From Firmicutes bacterium CAG:95 (GTDB lineage Bacteria > Bacillota > Clostridia > Lachnospirales > Lachnospiraceae), in assembly GCA_000438155.1 (NCBI GenBank), contig FR902864.1, forward strand, positions 21,546-27,692: a DNA stretch of 6,147 nucleotides. Direction: 5' to 3'. Below the pieces are notes generated by a model that did not search any database, had not been told where the DNA came from, and saw only the letters and a list, made by a program, of their open reading frames with translations. Positions 5,054 through 6,147 of this stretch are shown here, in pieces. The position numbers and the translations under genes are program-made. The first letter of the stretch is position 1, and each line of letters opens with the position of its first letter.

Positions 5054-6147
5054 ATGATAGGAGCAGATGCAATTGTTAAGTGTTTAGAAGAAGAAGGGGT
5101 AAAATACGTTTTCGGTTATCCGGGCGTTGCCATTTGTCCTTTTTATAATAGTATTCTGGATTCCGGTATCCAGACCATCTTAATTCGTACCGAACAGAAC
5201 GCAGCCCATGCGGCGAGCGGTCTGGCACGTGTCACAGGAAAGGTCGGTGTCTGTGCCGTGACCTCAGGACCGGGAGCAACGAATCTGATCACCGGTGTTG
5301 CTACGGCGTTTGCAGACAGCATTCCGTTAGTATGCATTACCGGCCAGGTGAATTCTTCTTTATTGGGAAGCGATGTATTTCAGGAGGCAGACATTACCGG
5401 TGCAGTAGAATCCTTTGTCAAATACAGCTATCTGGTTAAGAAGGTTTCTGATATTCCCAGAATTATGAAGGAAGCCTTTTATATTGCAAACACCGGAAGA
5501 AAGGGACCTGTACTGATTGATATTCCGATTGATGTCCAGAATGCAGAGCTTAAGAAGTTTGCCTATCCGGAAAGTGTGTCCATGCGGACCTATAAGCCGA
5601 CCGTGAAAGGTAATATGGTACAGATCAAAAAAGTGATTCATGAACTGGAGGATTGCAAACGTCCGATTATCTGTGCAGGAGGCGGAGTCCTGCTGGCAGA
5701 TGCCAAGGAAGAATTACAGGAATTTGCCATGAAGCATGACATTCCGGTTGTTTCCACAATGATGGGAATTGGTGTGATGCCGACAGAACATCCGCTTTAT
5801 TACGGAATGGTCGGAAATAACGGGAAACCGTGTGCCAACCGTGCAATGAATGAGGCAGACCTGATTATCATGGTAGGCGCCCGCGTGGCAGACCGTGCGA
5901 TCAGCCAGCCGGATCTGATTACAGAGAATAAGGTATTGATTCATATTGATGTGGATCCGGCTGAAATTGGCAAGAATGTAGGTCCCGGAATCCCGCTTGT
6001 CGGTGATGCAAAGCATATTTTTAAGGATCTGCTTTCCCAGGAGCTCCATGTGGAGCATAAGGACTGGCTGGATACTTTAAACGATTACCGTGTATCCATG
6101 GTTCCGAAGCGGAATCCGAATCCGGCTTATGTGGATCCTGCAAAGTT
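5054..6147 (+). CDS. ilvB: Acetolactate synthase-like large subunit, 5' part
   Basis: Open to the right edge: 364 full codons of the roughly 550-580 usual for the family. The start ATG follows GGAAGGG (5041-5047) with a 6-base gap. The N-terminal thiamine diphosphate (pyrimidine-binding) domain is clear: FGYPGVAI (20-27), RTEQNAAHAASG (45-56) with the catalytic glutamate E47, TSGPGATN (70-77) and GPVLIDIP (151-158). The central domain begins near 190 (ICAGGG 206-211, VGAR 274-277, HIDVDPAEIGKNV 297-309). The C-terminal cofactor-binding domain lies outside the window. Acetolactate synthase condenses two pyruvates, or pyruvate with 2-oxobutyrate, as the first common step of branched-chain amino acid synthesis, and the large subunit is cytoplasmic. 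Several normally conserved sites differ (see findings), so this may be a secondary paralog or a related decarboxylating enzyme; the gene symbol is provisional. No T-box leader is visible in the 89 bases upstream. Confidence 0.82.
   Translation, partial: MIGADAIVKCLEEEGVKYVFGYPGVAICPFYNSILDSGIQTILIRTEQNAAHAASGLARVTGKVGVCAVTSGPGATNLITGVATAFADSIPLVCITGQVNSSLLGSDVFQEADITGAVESFVKYSYLVKKVSDIPRIMKEAFYIANTGRKGPVLIDIPIDVQNAELKKFAYPESVSMRTYKPTVKGNMVQIKKVIHELEDCKRPIICAGGGVLLADAKEELQEFAMKHDIPVVSTMMGIGVMPTEHPLYYGMVGNNGKPCANRAMNEADLIIMVGARVADRAISQPDLITENKVLIHIDVDPAEIGKNVGPGIPLVGDAKHIFKDLLSQELHVEHKDWLDTLNDYRVSMVPKRNPNPAYVDPAK

Noticed and set aside
5143..6058. Minus-strand reading frames opposite the acetolactate synthase-like gene
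   Set aside because: They overlap an unmistakable enzyme reading frame on the plus strand and have no domain of their own.

Overview
The window looks like chromosomal DNA from a Gram-positive gut-type Clostridia, most likely a Lachnospiraceae member. The reasons are the moderate GC content, strong AGGAGG-type ribosome binding sites, a GGGtGRT-family protein next to an NifU-like scaffold, zinc-ribbon/DUF4190 membrane proteins and a lipobox lipoprotein. The family assignment rests on recognition of these proteins, not on a database search.

Left part (1-1420): the 3' end of a probable Fe-S cluster assembly scaffold gene is followed 20 bases later by a complete GGGtGRT-family gene. The pair ends at a strong intrinsic terminator. 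Middle part (1450-3540): a promoter containing a perfect 17-bp palindrome drives a zinc-ribbon/DUF4190 membrane protein, which overlaps by 4 bases a DUF2752 membrane protein. A second, paralogous zinc-ribbon/DUF4190 gene follows, and the group ends at a 19-bp-stem terminator. The gap between the second and third genes holds a 62-bp element with perfect 12-bp terminal inverted repeats starting GTAA and a perfect 8-bp flanking duplication, a miniature transposable element. A second, degraded copy with its own 8-bp duplication lies just after the terminator.

Right part (3660-6147): a lipoprotein gene with a very acidic tail on the minus strand is divergent from a single-pass membrane protein gene on the plus strand. 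The latter is followed by the 5' two thirds (364 codons) of an acetolactate synthase-like large subunit that runs off the window. This enzyme keeps the catalytic glutamate but departs from the usual family sequence at several normally conserved sites.

The likely transcription units are scaffold-GGGtGRT; zinc ribbon-DUF2752-zinc ribbon, possibly with read-through across the small element; the lipoprotein alone; and the membrane protein with the acetolactate synthase-like gene. No rRNA, tRNA, CRISPR array or known riboswitch was recognised. The longest gene-free stretch is 248 bases (3412-3659), described under the terminator and the second element.
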